Positions 24,710 to 33,602 are shown, numbered from the stretch's first letter. The stretch is 64,000 nt of DNA from Planctomycetota bacterium (GCA_021413865.1 JAIOPN010000001.1:25292-89291); one strand, 5' to 3'. A program made the numbers and translations. The notes: generated by a model from the sequence alone, not told the origin.

Positions 24710-26110
24710 ATGCTCGACGCCGTGCTCCAACATCTGCGTGACGACGACGCCAACGCCCTCGAACGGCTCAAGCAGGTGCTGGCCATCCCCAGTGTGAGCA
24801 CCGACCCCGCCTACGCGGGGCACGTGAAGCGCGCCGCCGACTGGTACGCCAACGCCCTGCGCGAGTGCGGGCTCAACGTCAAAGTCCACCCGACCGGTGG
24901 GCACCCGATCGTGCTCGCACACACCGACCCGGCCCGTGTGCGCGACGGCGCGCCGCGCGTGTTGTTCTACGGCCATTACGACGTGCAGCCGCCCGACCCG
25001 CTGAACCTCTGGCAGACGCCCCCCTTCGAGCCCGCGGTGCGCGACGGGAAGATTTATGCACGCGGGGCCGTGGACGACAAGGGGCAGGTCAACCTCTTCA
25101 CCGAGTCGCTCCGGGCGTGGAACACCGTCACTAAGCAGAAGGGCGAGAAGTTCCCCGCCCACGTCACCGTGCTGATCGAGGGCGAGGAGGAGTGCGGCAG
25201 CGCGCACCTGAGGCCGTTCCTCGAATCGCACCTCGACGAGCTGCGTGCCGACTTCGTGCTCATCAGCGACACCTCCCTGTGGGAGCCGGGCGATGGCTCG
25301 GCGGTCCCCTCGATCTGCTACGGCCTGCGCGGGCTGCAATACTTCGACGTTCAGCTCCACGGGCCGTCGCGCGACCTGCACAGCGGCGTTTACGGCGGCA
25401 CGCTCGCCAACCCGGCGACGATCCTCACGCAGGTGCTCGGACGGCTTTTCGACAAGAAGCACCGCGTCACCATCCCGGGCTTCTACGACGACGTGGTGAA
25501 GCTCACGCCGGCGGAGAAACGGCGCTGGAAGAAACTCGGGTTTCAAGAGGCGAAGTTCCTCGGCGAGGTCGGCGTGAAGGTGCCCTTCGGCGAGGCGGGC
25601 TTCGACACGCTGGCGCGGCGATGGGCGCGGCCGTCGTGCGACATCAACGGCCTGTACGGCGGCTACGGCGGGCCGGGCGCAAAAACCGTCATCCCGTCCT
25701 TCGCCGGAGCAAAGGTGAGTTTCCGTTTAGCGCCCAATCAGTCCTGCACCAAGATCGCTGCGGCGTTCCGCGCGTGGCTCGAATCGCAGAACGTGCATGG
25801 CTGCCGCTGGGTCATCTCCGACCTGCACGGCGCAGACCCGGTGCTCTCGGCGACGGATTCGCCCTGGATCAACGCCGCGTCGCGCGCCTGCGAGAGCTCC
25901 GTCGGCCGAAAGCCCGTGCTCGTCCGCGAGGGGGCGACGATCCCGGTCTGCATCGACTTCAAGAAACTGCTCGGCCTCGACTGTCTGCTCATCGGCTTTG
26001 GCCGCAACGACGACTGCATCCACTCGCCCAACGAGAAGTTCAACCTCGACGGGTTTGATCTGGGCAAACGCACGCACGCGGCGCTGCTGGCGGAGTTGGC
26101 GAAGGTGTGA
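24710..26110 (+). CDS. M20 family dipeptidase
   Basis: A 466-residue zinc peptidase of the M20 family (CNDP/PepV-like dipeptidases). Metal and catalytic residues are complete: H89 and D91 (YGHYDVQP), D122 (GAVDDKG), E159-E160 (EGEEECG), D187 (SDTS) and a C-terminal His at about 438 (DCIHSPNEKF). The dimerisation lid domain lies between about residues 205 and 365. Cytoplasmic. It ends four bases before a palindromic element. Confidence 0.94.
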   Translation: MLDAVLQHLRDDDANALERLKQVLAIPSVSTDPAYAGHVKRAADWYANALRECGLNVKVHPTGGHPIVLAHTDPARVRDGAPRVLFYGHYDVQPPDPLNLWQTPPFEPAVRDGKIYARGAVDDKGQVNLFTESLRAWNTVTKQKGEKFPAHVTVLIEGEEECGSAHLRPFLESHLDELRADFVLISDTSLWEPGDGSAVPSICYGLRGLQYFDVQLHGPSRDLHSGVYGGTLANPATILTQVLGRLFDKKHRVTIPGFYDDVVKLTPAEKRRWKKLGFQEAKFLGEVGVKVPFGEAGFDTLARRWARPSCDINGLYGGYGGPGAKTVIPSFAGAKVSFRLAPNQSCTKIAAAFRAWLESQNVHGCRWVISDLHGADPVLSATDSPWINAASRACESSVGRKPVLVREGATIPVCIDFKKLLGLDCLLIGFGRNDDCIHSPNEKFNLDGFDLGKRTHAALLAELAKV

Positions 26111-26114
26111 GGCT

Positions 26115-26233
26115 CCCATAGCCCCCGGCTCGGCCGGGGGGTTCTCCGAGCGATCACCGAACACCAGTTGCACGTTCGCGGGCGTTACCGCATCCGGTGG
26201 TAAGAACCCCCGGGCGGAGCCCGGGGCTATGGG
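26115..26233. repeat. CTATAGCCCCGGG palindromic element, copy 2
   Basis: A 119-bp element with inverted ends (CCCATAGCCCCCGGC and GCCCGGGGCTATGGG) and GGGGGGTTC/GAACCCCCG inside. It lies between the convergent M20 dipeptidase gene and the P-loop fusion gene, eight bases before the latter's stop, so it may act as a two-way 3' end structure. It shares the interior block CGAGCGATCA with the copy in the gltB-gltD gap. Confidence 0.85.
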
Positions 26234-26241
26234 ACAGAACC

Positions 26242-27363
26242 TCAATGCCCGAACAGACTCGTCTGGTGCAGCATCCCCTTGGCGTCGAAATACTCCATCG
26301 CCTCATCCACCGAGCGGAACCATTTCGTGCTGGTCTCGGTGATGAACGGGCTGGGATTCTTCTTCGGCTTCCAGACGACGTACACCTCTTTGCCGTGCTC
26401 GAAGGCATGCTGGAGTTCGCGCTCGACGCCGCTGGAGAGGCCTGGCGTGCCGCCGGGGAGCTCGGGGACAAGGGATACGATCATGTCGCTCTGGTCGATG
26501 AGCTTGAAATCGCGGGCATAAATCTGCCCGTCCACGTCGCCGGCGATGTCGAGCACCTGTTTGACCGAGACGCGGATCGGACCTCCGGCCGCGCCGGAGA
26601 AAGAGCCGGCCTTCACCTCGACAAAATCCCGCCCCTCTTTGGCCGCCGTGATCGCGGAGTCGAGCAGGATTTTCTCGTCCACGTCGCCGGGGTCGAAGGT
26701 GATGAAGTATTTCGCCAGCGATGCGCGGAAGGCGTCGATCTCCGCCAGCACGTCGGGCATGTCCACCACATGGCTCATCGGGAAGGAGGGATAGACCTTC
26801 TTCATCTCCGGACGGAAAATCAGGCGGAACGCGGTCTCGCTGGTCGGCTCGTGGCGGCCGCGCGAGACGACGTAGAAGTTCCGCGCCGGCCCTAGTGCGT
26901 TGGCAACCAACTCTGTCGCCATGATCTCCTCCTCGCGCCAGACCATCAGGTCCTTGAGCGTGGCGTCGAGCGTGTGCTCCGCGTGGAGGCGGTGGTGCAC
27001 GACCTCAACGTTGTCCACAAGGCTGATAAGCAGGTCGGGGGCGAGTTTCTTGATCTGGTCCACGTCGAACGCCGCAAAGAGCCCGTGCCGCCAGCGGAAG
27101 GTGGCGTGCGTGTTGACGATGATGTTTTTCTTGTCGGCGGCGTCGGCGATGATGTCCTTGAAGACCGCGCGGCGGAGCGCGTTGAGCCGGGAAAGCGGCA
27201 GGTCGAGGATGCGCCCGGGCTTCACGTCCGGTGCCTCGGCGTACATCATGTCGCCCACGTGGTAAACGTCGATCGCCTCGCCGCGCTCACGCGCCAGGCG
27301 CGCCACGCGGTCGAGGTAATCCTTCTTGTCCATCCCGACCTGGCCGGTCACGATCGCTCGCAT
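26242..27363 (-). CDS. P-loop kinase-like domain fused to deoxyribosyltransferase-like domain
   Basis: A 373-residue protein. The N-terminus (IVTGQVGMDKKDYL) resembles the start of adenylate-kinase-like AAA proteins, but the Walker A motif is degenerate (GxxxxDKK instead of GxxxxGKS/T). Further on, IIVNTHATFRW looks like a P-loop kinase core. The last ~110 residues (DQSDMIVSLVPELPGG, SSGVERELQHAFEHGKEVYVVW) match the pattern of nucleoside 2-deoxyribosyltransferase-like domains. A nucleotide-sensing or salvage role is inferred. The start keeps the first beta strand at residue 2. Confidence 0.6.
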   Translation of the reverse strand: MRAIVTGQVGMDKKDYLDRVARLARERGEAIDVYHVGDMMYAEAPDVKPGRILDLPLSRLNALRRAVFKDIIADAADKKNIIVNTHATFRWRHGLFAAFDVDQIKKLAPDLLISLVDNVEVVHHRLHAEHTLDATLKDLMVWREEEIMATELVANALGPARNFYVVSRGRHEPTSETAFRLIFRPEMKKVYPSFPMSHVVDMPDVLAEIDAFRASLAKYFITFDPGDVDEKILLDSAITAAKEGRDFVEVKAGSFSGAAGGPIRVSVKQVLDIAGDVDGQIYARDFKLIDQSDMIVSLVPELPGGTPGLSSGVERELQHAFEHGKEVYVVWKPKKNPSPFITETSTKWFRSVDEAMEYFDAKGMLHQTSLFGH

Positions 27364-27510
27364 GAAAGGCTCCGATGCCGCGGATCACGGTGCGCGGCGG
27401 CGATTATATAGGCCACGGAGCGGAGCGGCGGCGGCGCTTGTGACCCGCCCGCGATTCCGCGATGATGTGCGTTCGACGTACGATCCGGGACCCTTTTGTC
27501 AGGAGCAGCC

Positions 27511-28557
27511 ATGTCAAGCGGAATCCCCACCATCGCCCAGGTTTCAGGCCAGGGCGTCTTCATCGTGATCCTCATCGTCGCGGTCATCATCGTGCTGGCG
27601 CTGGTCGCCATCGTCGGTCAGTTCCTCAACCTCTGGATCCAGGCGCTCACGTCCGGCGCGAACGTCGGCTTCGGCGACCTGATCGGCATGAAGCTACGCA
27701 AGGTGGACCCGCGCGTGATCGTCCTCTCCCGCATCCGCGCCGTGAAGGCGGGCCTGCACCTCTCCACCGCCCAGCTCGAGACGCACTACCTCTCGGGGGG
27801 CCGCGTGCCCAACGTCGTCACCGCGCTGATCGCCGCCGACCGCGCCCGGATCAACCTGCCCTACGACACCGCCTGCGCCATCGACCTGGCGGGCCGCGAC
27901 ATCCTCGACGCCGTGCATACCAGCGTGAACCCCAAGGTGATCGACTGCCCCGACCCCGGCAAGGGGCGCGACACGATCGACGCCGTGGCACAGGACGGCA
28001 TCCAGCTCAAGGTCAAGGCCCGCGTGACGGTGCGCACGAACATCGCCCGGCTGGTCGGCGGTGCAACGGAAGAGACCATCATCGCCCGCGTCGGCGAGGG
28101 CATCGTGACGACGATTGGCTCGGCGTCGAGCCACAAGGCGGTGCTCGAGAACCCCGACCGCATCAGCAAGGCGGTGCTGGAGAAGGGGCTGGACGCCGGC
28201 TCCGCGTTCGAGATCCTGTCGGTGGACATCGCCGACGTGGACGTGGGGGAAAACATCGGCGCCAAGCTGCAGGCGGACCAGGCGGCGGCGGACACCCGCC
28301 GTTTCCAGGCCGAGGCCGAGAAGCGCCGCGCCGCGGCCGTGGCATTGGAGCAGGAAAACAAGGCGGAGATCCAGAAGAACCGCGCCCTGGTGGTGCTGGG
28401 TGAGGCGGAGGTTCCCCGCGCCATGGCCGAGGCTTTCCGTAAGGGAAACCTGGGCATCATGGATTATTACCGCATGAAGAACATCCAGGCGGACACCTCG
28501 ATGCGCGAGTCCATCGGCGGCACAAGCACGAATCAACCCGGCCCGCAGGGAACGTGA
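27511..28557 (+). CDS. floA: Flotillin-like protein FloA
   Basis: A 348-residue SPFH/flotillin protein of the FloA (UPF0365) family, which organises membrane microdomains. It has one N-terminal hydrophobic hairpin ([20 protein letters not shown]), a PHB/SPFH domain (about 50-230), and a C-terminal coiled coil rich in Ala, Glu and Arg (about 255-310). AGGAG lies five bases before ATG 27511. The nfeD-type protease gene often paired with floA is not adjacent. Confidence 0.95.
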   Translation: MSSGIPTIAQVSGQGVFIVILIVAVIIVLALVAIVGQFLNLWIQALTSGANVGFGDLIGMKLRKVDPRVIVLSRIRAVKAGLHLSTAQLETHYLSGGRVPNVVTALIAADRARINLPYDTACAIDLAGRDILDAVHTSVNPKVIDCPDPGKGRDTIDAVAQDGIQLKVKARVTVRTNIARLVGGATEETIIARVGEGIVTTIGSASSHKAVLENPDRISKAVLEKGLDAGSAFEILSVDIADVDVGENIGAKLQADQAAADTRRFQAEAEKRRAAAVALEQENKAEIQKNRALVVLGEAEVPRAMAEAFRKGNLGIMDYYRMKNIQADTSMRESIGGTSTNQPGPQGT

Positions 28558-28668
28558 GACCGCCGACCGGCGCGGCGTAGCGCTATCATTTTTAGCGCTG
28601 CCTCAAATGGGGCGGGCTTTAGATCGAACGCGGCGTCGGGCAAGCCCGACGGCCAACGGAGCAACCCC

Positions 28669-29520
28669 GTGCTCACCCAACAGCTCACGCCAGCACAGAT
28701 CGCCTTCTACCACGAGAACGGCTATCTCCACATCCCCCGCCTCTTTTCCGAGGCTGAAACCGACGAGCTCTCCGCGACGATGGACTGGCTCATCGACGCC
28801 TGGTCCAACAAGGAGGCGGGCTGGACCGGGCCGTGGCGCAAGGCGTACATGGACGCGGAGACGGAGAAGAAATCCAAGCTCGTCGCGATGCACGACCTGC
28901 ACTTCTACAGCGAGGCCTGGCTCCGCTGCGCCGTCAACGAGCGTCTCTCGCGCTGCATGGTGCAACTGCTGGGCGAAAACGTCGAGCTCCACCACACCAC
29001 CATGCACGTCAAGCCGCCCGAGACCGGCCACCCGTTCCCCATGCACCAGGACAACGCCTTCTACGAGCACACCGACAACCGCTACGTGGACGTGCTCATG
29101 CACCTGGACGACACACACCACAAGAACGGCGAGATCCGCTTCCTCGCCGGCTCGCACAAACAGGGCTACCTGCCGCACATCACCACGACGCCCGAGGGCC
29201 CCTGCACGCCGCACCTGCCCACCGATCAATACAGCCTCCAGCAGACTGTGCCCGTCCCGGGCCACCGCGGCGATGTGGTGGTGTTCAACATCTTCACGGT
29301 GCACGGCTCGCACATTAATCAGACACCCGAGCCGCGACGGCTGGTGCGGCTCGGCTATCGCAACGTGGACAACGTCCAGGTCCGCGGCCAGAGCATGGGC
29401 CGCCCGGGCCTGATGGTCGCGGGCCGCAGGCCTCGCCGCGCGGGGCAAGAGCTGTTCAGCACGGAGATGCTCGTGAACAACCCACTCGCCGCCGTGAAGG
29501 AAGAGGCGGCGGCGCGGTGA
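28669..29520 (+). CDS. Phytanoyl-CoA dioxygenase (PhyH)-family oxygenase
   Basis: A 283-residue Fe(II)/2-oxoglutarate-dependent oxygenase with a complete facial triad: H126-x-D128 (MHQDNAFY) and H212 (VHGSHIN), plus the 2-oxoglutarate Arg R224 (PRRLVRLGY). The start is GTG at 28669, with GGAG seven bases upstream. It hydroxylates an unknown small molecule. Compared with the PhyH-like gene at 985, this copy looks catalytically intact. Confidence 0.92.
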   Translation: MLTQQLTPAQIAFYHENGYLHIPRLFSEAETDELSATMDWLIDAWSNKEAGWTGPWRKAYMDAETEKKSKLVAMHDLHFYSEAWLRCAVNERLSRCMVQLLGENVELHHTTMHVKPPETGHPFPMHQDNAFYEHTDNRYVDVLMHLDDTHHKNGEIRFLAGSHKQGYLPHITTTPEGPCTPHLPTDQYSLQQTVPVPGHRGDVVVFNIFTVHGSHINQTPEPRRLVRLGYRNVDNVQVRGQSMGRPGLMVAGRRPRRAGQELFSTEMLVNNPLAAVKEEAAAR

Positions 29521-29536
29521 GCGATCGATCGCGAAT

Positions 29537-30742
29537 CTAATCCGGTGTCACATACGCCCGCAGCGCAGCGACGTCGTTTTGCTCCGCGCAATCCCGTAGC
29601 GTCGGTGAAAACGCCCACAACACGGGCGACAGCAGATCACTATTCAAGCCCAGTACCCGCAACACGCACCGTTCGAGCTGATCGATGCCATCGCCACGCG
29701 TGGCGCTGATGCGGAGTGGGCGGTCCGGGGCGTCACCGTCATGCTGCGTTGGGGAACTCGATAGGTCCGCTTTGTTCATCACCCAGACGGCTGGCCGACG
29801 TGCAAGCGCTCCCGCCTCGGGCCAGTCGATCGAGGGGTCGCGCAGGGCGACGAGCACATCCGCCGATTCGATCACCGCACGGGCCAGTTCGATGGCGTGT
29901 TGCTCGATCGGATCATCGCTGGCACGCAGGCCGGGGGTGTCGGTCCATCTCACGGCCACGGCCCCACGCAGCGCTGCGTCGGCGTCATCACCCCCCCGCC
30001 TCCAGAGCAGTTCCGCCAGGCCGGCGACCCAGTCGCGTGTCGTGCCGGGCAGGTCCGCCACCAGGTTCGCCGAGCGACCGAAGATGCGATTCGCAAGGGT
30101 GCTCTTGCCGACGTTTGGCCTGCCCACGACGACCACGCTCGGCGGGTTGATCAGCCGATCCAGCACGCGCGACCGAGCGAGGATTTCTCCCATAGTGCCC
30201 GGCTCGGCCGGGGGGTTCCGCGTTGGATGACCGGCGGCCGATTCATTCCCGGCAATGTCATCAACACCGGGCGTCGTTCGAAGACCCCCCCCGCCGAGCC
30301 GGGGGCTATGGGAAAGAGCCGACCACAGCGCCGGTTGTGCGAGAAGCAGGTCGATCGCAGCCGGGCTCGCGGCGCGGGCGATCGCCGCCAGCGCGTCCGC
30401 CTCGATCGGGGAGGCCGCTTCGGGATAGGTCGCACGCGCGTCGGGCTCATCCCGATAGACCGCGCCCAGCGCCATCATCCGATCGATCAACCGCCGCACC
30501 ACGCGCGGCCCGCCGTGCGGCATGACCTGCGCCAGAGCGTCCCCGCCGTCGCGCAGCAACACGGCCAACCCACGGTCGATCCCGTCCAGGTCAACGAGCC
30601 GCACGCGCGCCACCCCCCAGTCGCGCACGCCTGCAATCCCCTCCAACACCCCGCGCACGCCCGGCCCGCGCAGGTGGATGATCGCCACCGCCCCCGGCGC
30701 CGCCGCGGTCGTCAACCAGACATCGCACGTGCTGCTGCTCAT
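29537..30742 (-). CDS. MnmE-like GTPase, probable non-modifying paralog
   Basis: A 401-residue TrmE-superfamily GTPase. The N-terminus (TAAAPGAVAIIHLRGPG, then MPHGGPRVVRRLIDRMM) matches the MnmE N-domain, and the G domain is intact: GRPNVGKST, LPGTTRDW, DTPGLR and NKADL. MnmE's formyl-folate block (GEFTxRAFLNGK) and C-terminal CIGK cysteine are missing; this protein ends LRAYVTPD. It may therefore not modify tRNA U34. About 41 residues before the G domain are encoded by a palindromic repeat (30189-30312). Its ATG overlaps the stop of the upstream membrane-protein gene. Confidence 0.85.
   Translation of the reverse strand: MSSSTCDVWLTTAAAPGAVAIIHLRGPGVRGVLEGIAGVRDWGVARVRLVDLDGIDRGLAVLLRDGGDALAQVMPHGGPRVVRRLIDRMMALGAVYRDEPDARATYPEAASPIEADALAAIARAASPAAIDLLLAQPALWSALSHSPRLGGGGLRTTPGVDDIAGNESAAGHPTRNPPAEPGTMGEILARSRVLDRLINPPSVVVVGRPNVGKSTLANRIFGRSANLVADLPGTTRDWVAGLAELLWRRGGDDADAALRGAVAVRWTDTPGLRASDDPIEQHAIELARAVIESADVLVALRDPSIDWPEAGALARRPAVWVMNKADLSSSPTQHDGDAPDRPLRISATRGDGIDQLERCVLRVLGLNSDLLSPVLWAFSPTLRDCAEQNDVAALRAYVTPD
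30189..30312. repeat. CTATAGCCCCGGG palindromic element, copy 3, inside a coding sequence
   Basis: A 124-bp element with the same inverted ends as the copies at 9307 and 26115 (CCCATAGTGCCCGGC and GCCGGGGGCTATGGG). It lies wholly inside the MnmE-like GTPase gene and is read in frame on the minus strand without a stop, from about SHSPRLGGGG to NPPAEPGTMG. The inserted peptide is Gly/Pro-rich and sits in the linker just before the G domain, where an insertion would do least harm. Confidence 0.85.
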
Positions 30743-31218
30743 CGTGTCTGCTGATAGGGGTTGGCCGGCCGCATCGGCGCGCCGGTCGGGAAGTTCACCA
30801 GTTGCACCAGCATCGCCGCGCCGGCGATCACGGCCGGCCATCTCCATTCACGCTGCGCCAGCGTGGCGACCAGCCCGAAGAACGCCACCGCCTCGCACAA
30901 GGCAAACAGGAGGAGGTTGCCCGTGAAGTATCCCGTGGGATCGACGGCATCCCCCCTCCAGAACCGCTTGTAGAACTGCATGCGGACGAAATAACCGGTG
31001 GGGACCATTGTGAAAAGCATCCCCGCTGCGACGAAGGTCATGATCTCCATCCCCTGCTGCGGCGGCCGGCCGTTCGAGATTATCATCACGACAACGCCGA
31101 GGAAAACCAGCGGGCCCGTGAGCAGGGCAAACCAGACGATGCGCAGGGTGAGCAGCGTGCGGCCTGCGAGTTCTTCGGGCGGAATCGTGGAACCGGGTGA
31201 CGGCGGGGTCTGCGACAT
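30739..31218 (-). CDS. Membrane protein of unknown function
   Basis: A 159-residue protein with a short polar N-terminus (MSQTPPSPGST) and about four transmembrane helices (near residues 25-46, 60-75, 98-118 and 124-142). GGAGG lies eight bases before the ATG. Its TGA overlaps the ATG of the MnmE-like GTPase gene (ATGA, 30739-30742), so translation of the two is probably coupled. No family recognised. Confidence 0.75.
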   Translation of the reverse strand: MSQTPPSPGSTIPPEELAGRTLLTLRIVWFALLTGPLVFLGVVVMIISNGRPPQQGMEIMTFVAAGMLFTMVPTGYFVRMQFYKRFWRGDAVDPTGYFTGNLLLFALCEAVAFFGLVATLAQREWRWPAVIAGAAMLVQLVNFPTGAPMRPANPYQQTR

Positions 31219-31240
31219 GACACGGGCCTCCGTGTGGCTG

Positions 31241-32053
31241 TCAGTTCTCGTCATCGTCGGCGTCGTCTGCTTCATCGCCGTCGCCATCTTCATTATCAAG
31301 CGAGGCCTGCAGCGAGACGGCCATGCCGATCAGCGTCAGGTCGGGGACAACGCGGTCAATCAGATCGTAATCGGCGAAGAGCGTCTCGGCGTCACCGCCG
31401 GTGGCGATGACCAGCGGGTAGGCGCCGGTGGCGAACGCGTATTGCTCGGTCAGCTCGCGCACCATGCCGCGCAGGCCGTGGTAAACGGCGGAGCGCATCG
31501 CCTCGACGGTGTTGTGACCGATCGCCTCCTGCGGCGGGGCAAACGCGACCTCGGGGAGTTGCACGGCCCCCTGGTGCATGGAGCGGAGCATCATCTTCGC
31601 ACCCGGTCCGATCGCGCCGCCGTGGAACGTGCCGGCGCCGTCCACGTAGTCAATGGTGATCGCGGTGCCCGCATCGACGATGACGCATGCCTGCTTGAGC
31701 GTGTCATATGCGGCGGCGGCGTTGAGCAACCGGTCCTCGCCGACGATGGACTCGGGGTCGAGATGCTTACCGATCGGGATGGTTGTGTCCTTGCCGACGC
31801 GGAGGACGCGGAGGCCCAGGCGTGACTTCACCTCGGCGATAATCTTTGCCGACGCCGGCGGGTTCACGGTCGCCAGGACGGCCGGCGCGTCGGGGTAATC
31901 CTTGAGCGCGGCGGCGGCGGTCTCGAGTGTGAGGCCGACTGCCTTCATGTCATCGCTGGGGACGAGCAGCCGCTCGGCGAGCTTGCCGTTGACGAACGCG
32001 CCGATCTGGGTGCGTGTGTTGCCGACGCTGATGGCGAGGAAGCTGACGTTCAT
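31241..32053 (-). CDS. coaX: Type III pantothenate kinase (CoaX) with variant first motif
   Basis: A 270-residue ASKHA-fold kinase that phosphorylates pantothenate at the start of CoA synthesis. Family blocks: SVGNTRTQIG at the N-terminus, GEDRLLNAAAAY, VIVDAGTAITIDYVD, HGGAIGPG and ATGGDAE. The first motif is normally DxGNT with a conserved Asp; here that residue is Ser. The C-terminal tail is very acidic (NEDGDGDEADDADDDEN). It starts seven bases after the obg stop. The family call is good; full activity is less certain. Confidence 0.85.
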   Translation of the reverse strand: MNVSFLAISVGNTRTQIGAFVNGKLAERLLVPSDDMKAVGLTLETAAAALKDYPDAPAVLATVNPPASAKIIAEVKSRLGLRVLRVGKDTTIPIGKHLDPESIVGEDRLLNAAAAYDTLKQACVIVDAGTAITIDYVDGAGTFHGGAIGPGAKMMLRSMHQGAVQLPEVAFAPPQEAIGHNTVEAMRSAVYHGLRGMVRELTEQYAFATGAYPLVIATGGDAETLFADYDLIDRVVPDLTLIGMAVSLQASLDNEDGDGDEADDADDDEN

Positions 32054-32060
32054 GGATGGC

Positions 32061-33152
32061 TCAGGGGTTGGGGCGTGACTCTGCGCCGGCGGCAGTCGCC
32101 TTATCCGCCGCCTCGATGACGCGGCGGGATTCCTCGATCTGCTGCTCCTGCCGCGACGCCTGCACGAGCTCCCAGCATTTTTCGAGCAACTCTTCCAGGC
32201 CCTGACCGGAGGCGGAGCTGATGACCATCACGGGCCGGCCGATCGCCTGCTCGATCAGCTCCTTCGCCGCGGCGCGGTCGGCGTCGTTGGGCAGCAGGTC
32301 CATCTTGCTGACGGCCACAAGCTGCGTCTTCGAGGCGAGCAGCTCGGAATACTGCGACAACTCGTTGCAGATGACGCGGTAATTCTCGGAAGGCTCCGAG
32401 CCGTCGGTGGGCTCGACGTCGAGCAGGTGGACGAGCACGCGGGTGCGTTCGACGTGGCGGAGGAACTCCATGCCCAGACCGTGCCCCTCGTGCGCGCCCT
32501 CGATCAGGCCGGGGATGTCGGCGAATACCAGGCGGCGCTGGCCGGTGATCTCGGCGATGCCCAGGTTGGGCTCGAGCGTGGTGAATGGGTAGTCGGCGAT
32601 CTTGGGCGTGGCGCGGGAAATGCGGGAGAGGAGCGTGGACTTGCCCGCGTTGGGCTTGCCGATGATGCCGACGTCGGCGATGAGCTTGAGCTCGAAGCGG
32701 AGCAGCCGCTCCTCGCCCGGCTCGCCGGGCGTGGCGATGCGCGGCGCCTGGTTAGTCGAGTTCATGAAGTGTTCGTTGCCGAACCCGCCCTTGCCGCCCT
32801 TGGCGATAAGCAGTTTCTTGCCCGGCGCGTCGAGGTCGCCCAGCAACTCGCCGGTGTTCTCGTCGTAAACGAGCGTGCCCAGCGGGAGGCGGATCTCCAT
32901 GTCCTCGGCGCTCTTGCCGTAGCACTGCTTCTTGCCGCCGCGCTCACCGGGCTCGGCGTCCCAGTGGTGCTTGCCGGCGAAGTCCAGGAGCGTATCAACG
33001 CCGGCGGTGGCGACCAGCCAGACGCTGCCGCCGTTGCCGCCGTCACCGCCGTCGGGCCCGCCCTTGGGGATGTACTTGTAGCGGGCGAAGCTGACGTGGC
33101 CGTCACCGCCTTTACCGCTGCGGACGAGGATGACGGCACGATCGATGAGCAT
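32061..33152 (-). CDS. obg: Obg/CgtA ribosome-assembly GTPase
   Basis: A 363-residue Obg GTPase acting in 50S subunit maturation and stress control. The Gly-rich Obg domain occupies 1-157 (RSGKGGDGHVSFARYKYIPK). The G domain has GKPNAGKSTLL, the switch region DYPFTTLEPN, DIPGLIEGAHEGHGLG, KMDLL and SSASGQG. There is no C-terminal OCT domain, only a short charged tail. It is downstream of rpmA, as in many bacteria, but a strong terminator separates them. Confidence 0.97.
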   Translation of the reverse strand: MLIDRAVILVRSGKGGDGHVSFARYKYIPKGGPDGGDGGNGGSVWLVATAGVDTLLDFAGKHHWDAEPGERGGKKQCYGKSAEDMEIRLPLGTLVYDENTGELLGDLDAPGKKLLIAKGGKGGFGNEHFMNSTNQAPRIATPGEPGEERLLRFELKLIADVGIIGKPNAGKSTLLSRISRATPKIADYPFTTLEPNLGIAEITGQRRLVFADIPGLIEGAHEGHGLGMEFLRHVERTRVLVHLLDVEPTDGSEPSENYRVICNELSQYSELLASKTQLVAVSKMDLLPNDADRAAAKELIEQAIGRPVMVISSASGQGLEELLEKCWELVQASRQEQQIEESRRVIEAADKATAAGAESRPNP

Positions 33153-33168
33153 GGGTGCACGGGAGCGG

Positions 33169-33199
33169 AAAAAAAACGGGCGTCGGAAAATGACGCCCG
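33169..33199 (-). terminator. Intrinsic terminator between rpmA and obg
   Basis: On the minus strand CGGGCGTC pairs perfectly with GACGCCCG around a seven-base loop (ATTTTCC) and is followed at once by eight T. This is a textbook Rho-independent terminator or attenuator placed after rpmA and about 17 bases before the obg ATG. It should lower obg-coaX expression relative to rpmA, or obg must have its own promoter. Confidence 0.9.
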
Positions 33200-33236
33200 C
33201 TGGGAGATCGTGATGAGGTCGAGCCGCGCGGCGCTC

Positions 33237-33482
33237 TTAGGCGACGCGGGGCTTGACGTGGATGCGCCGGCCCTGGAACGAGACCACGCCGTTCACGACG
33301 GCGTAGATCGTGTTGTCGCGGCCGATGCGGACGCCCTGGCCGGGCTGAAACGGCGTGCCGCACTGGCGGACGATGATGGTCCCGGGCGTAGCGACCTCGC
33401 CGGCGTAGAGCTTGAGCCCACGGTATTGCGGGTTGGAGTCCCGGCCGTTCGTCGTGCTGCCTTGACCTTTTTTATGTGCCAT
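33237..33482 (-). CDS. rpmA: 50S ribosomal protein bL27
   Basis: An 81-residue bL27 beginning [20 protein letters not shown], with [10 protein letters not shown] and [15 protein letters not shown]. The N-terminal extension reaches the peptidyl-transferase centre in other bacteria. GAGGTG stands just before the ATG. Its usual partner rplU (bL21) is not upstream; a lipoprotein gene is there instead. Confidence 0.97.
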   Translation of the reverse strand: MAHKKGQGSTTNGRDSNPQYRGLKLYAGEVATPGTIIVRQCGTPFQPGQGVRIGRDNTIYAVVNGVVSFQGRRIHVKPRVA

Positions 33483-33602
33483 ACGTCACCTCGGGGGCTG
33501 TGGAATCCAGGGGATTTCTTCGAGCCGCACAGTATAGCCGAAGGGGGTCGGCTTGCCAAGCGGGGCGTAAGCCAGGGGGGATGAGGTTTCAAGACGCTTG
33601 GT

